A DNA stretch of 64,000 nucleotides, taken from positions 4,900 to 68,899 of the forward strand of contig JAGYHI010000001.1 of the NCBI GenBank assembly GCA_018457335.1. Direction: 5' to 3'. How positions within the stretch are numbered: position 1 is the stretch's first letter; the number at the start of each line of letters is the position of its first letter. The DNA comes from Candidatus Altimarinota bacterium (GTDB lineage Bacteria; Patescibacteria; JAEDAM01; BD1-5; UBA2023). The notes beneath the pieces are model-generated. The model was given only the letters and a program-made list of their open reading frames with translations. It had not been told where the DNA came from and made no database searches. Shown here in pieces: positions 63,978 to 64,000 of this stretch. The position numbers and the translations under genes were made by a program.

Positions 63978-64000
63978 AATCTTCATCGCCCTGCTCCATT
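63961..64000 (+). CDS. Start of a downstream gene, cut by the window end
   Basis: An ATG at 63961, out of frame with the DUF58 gene and overlapping its last 17 bp, opens MLEKNKIFIALLH before the window ends. The polar start followed by a hydrophobic run suggests an N-terminal membrane segment. A VWA/BatA-type partner would be expected next to DUF58, but too little is visible to say. Confidence 0.4.
   Translation, partial: MLEKNKIFIALLH

Noticed and set aside
1..64000. tRNA or rRNA genes, including the expected tRNA-Gly(UCA)
   Set aside because: No cloverleaf-like or T-loop GGTTCGA context outside coding genes was found on either strand.

Overview
The window comes from an AT-rich bacterium that reads UGA as glycine (translation table 25). 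Under the standard code almost every gene is chopped at in-frame TGA. With TGA = Gly the pieces join into full-length proteins, and TGA falls on invariant glycines: DREGEA of topoisomerase I, HEMGH of an M3 peptidase, the SAM loop of RlmE and FGDG of PKD domains. All complete genes end in TAA or TAG. Table 25 is known from Candidatus Gracilibacteria and Absconditabacteria (CPR/Patescibacteria); I cannot choose between them here. No tRNA, rRNA or CRISPR array was seen.

The dominant structure is an inverted repeat. Bases 1-29319 recur reverse-complemented at 29783-59101 (position x pairs with 59102-x), around a 463-bp spacer. All mirrored reading frames agree in length and translation. The left arm runs off the window edge 25 bp into argS. 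A perfect doubling of ligA, secA, topA and cysS in a reduced genome is suspicious; a fold-back amplification or assembly chimera is the leading explanation, though a real duplication cannot be excluded from sequence alone. Full annotation is given for the left arm; right-arm entries are short.

One arm, read from the window start: DUF805 membrane protein; cysS with an in-frame palindromic repeat insertion; an anchored small protein; an FtsX-like permease, its ATPase and rlmE (one coupled operon, reverse strand); an oligoribonuclease-like exonuclease and an M3 oligopeptidase; rplY; a thioredoxin-fold protein with a Cys-rich tail; two small proteins, the second behind a structured leader; ligA; tig; a small membrane protein with a switch-like leader; secA (carrying a tandem duplication), lepB and truB; a small secreted protein; a three-gene surface-protein operon (572-aa secreted protein, two-module BspA-like repeat protein, adhesin with a peptidase S74 chaperone domain); topA; and a Lys-rich coiled-coil protein. 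The spacer holds the 5' part of a putative PH-domain membrane protein.

Right of the repeat (59102-64000) the sequence is single copy: argS, a large SLH-PKD-thrombospondin-3 surface protein, a DUF58 protein and the start of another gene. The natural gene order is therefore probably PH-domain gene - Lys-rich gene - topA ... cysS - DUF805 - argS - SLH/PKD - DUF58.

Functionally the block is housekeeping (translation, protein export and folding, DNA topology and ligation) interleaved with an unusually rich set of exported surface and adhesion proteins, which fits an episymbiotic or predatory CPR lifestyle (inference).
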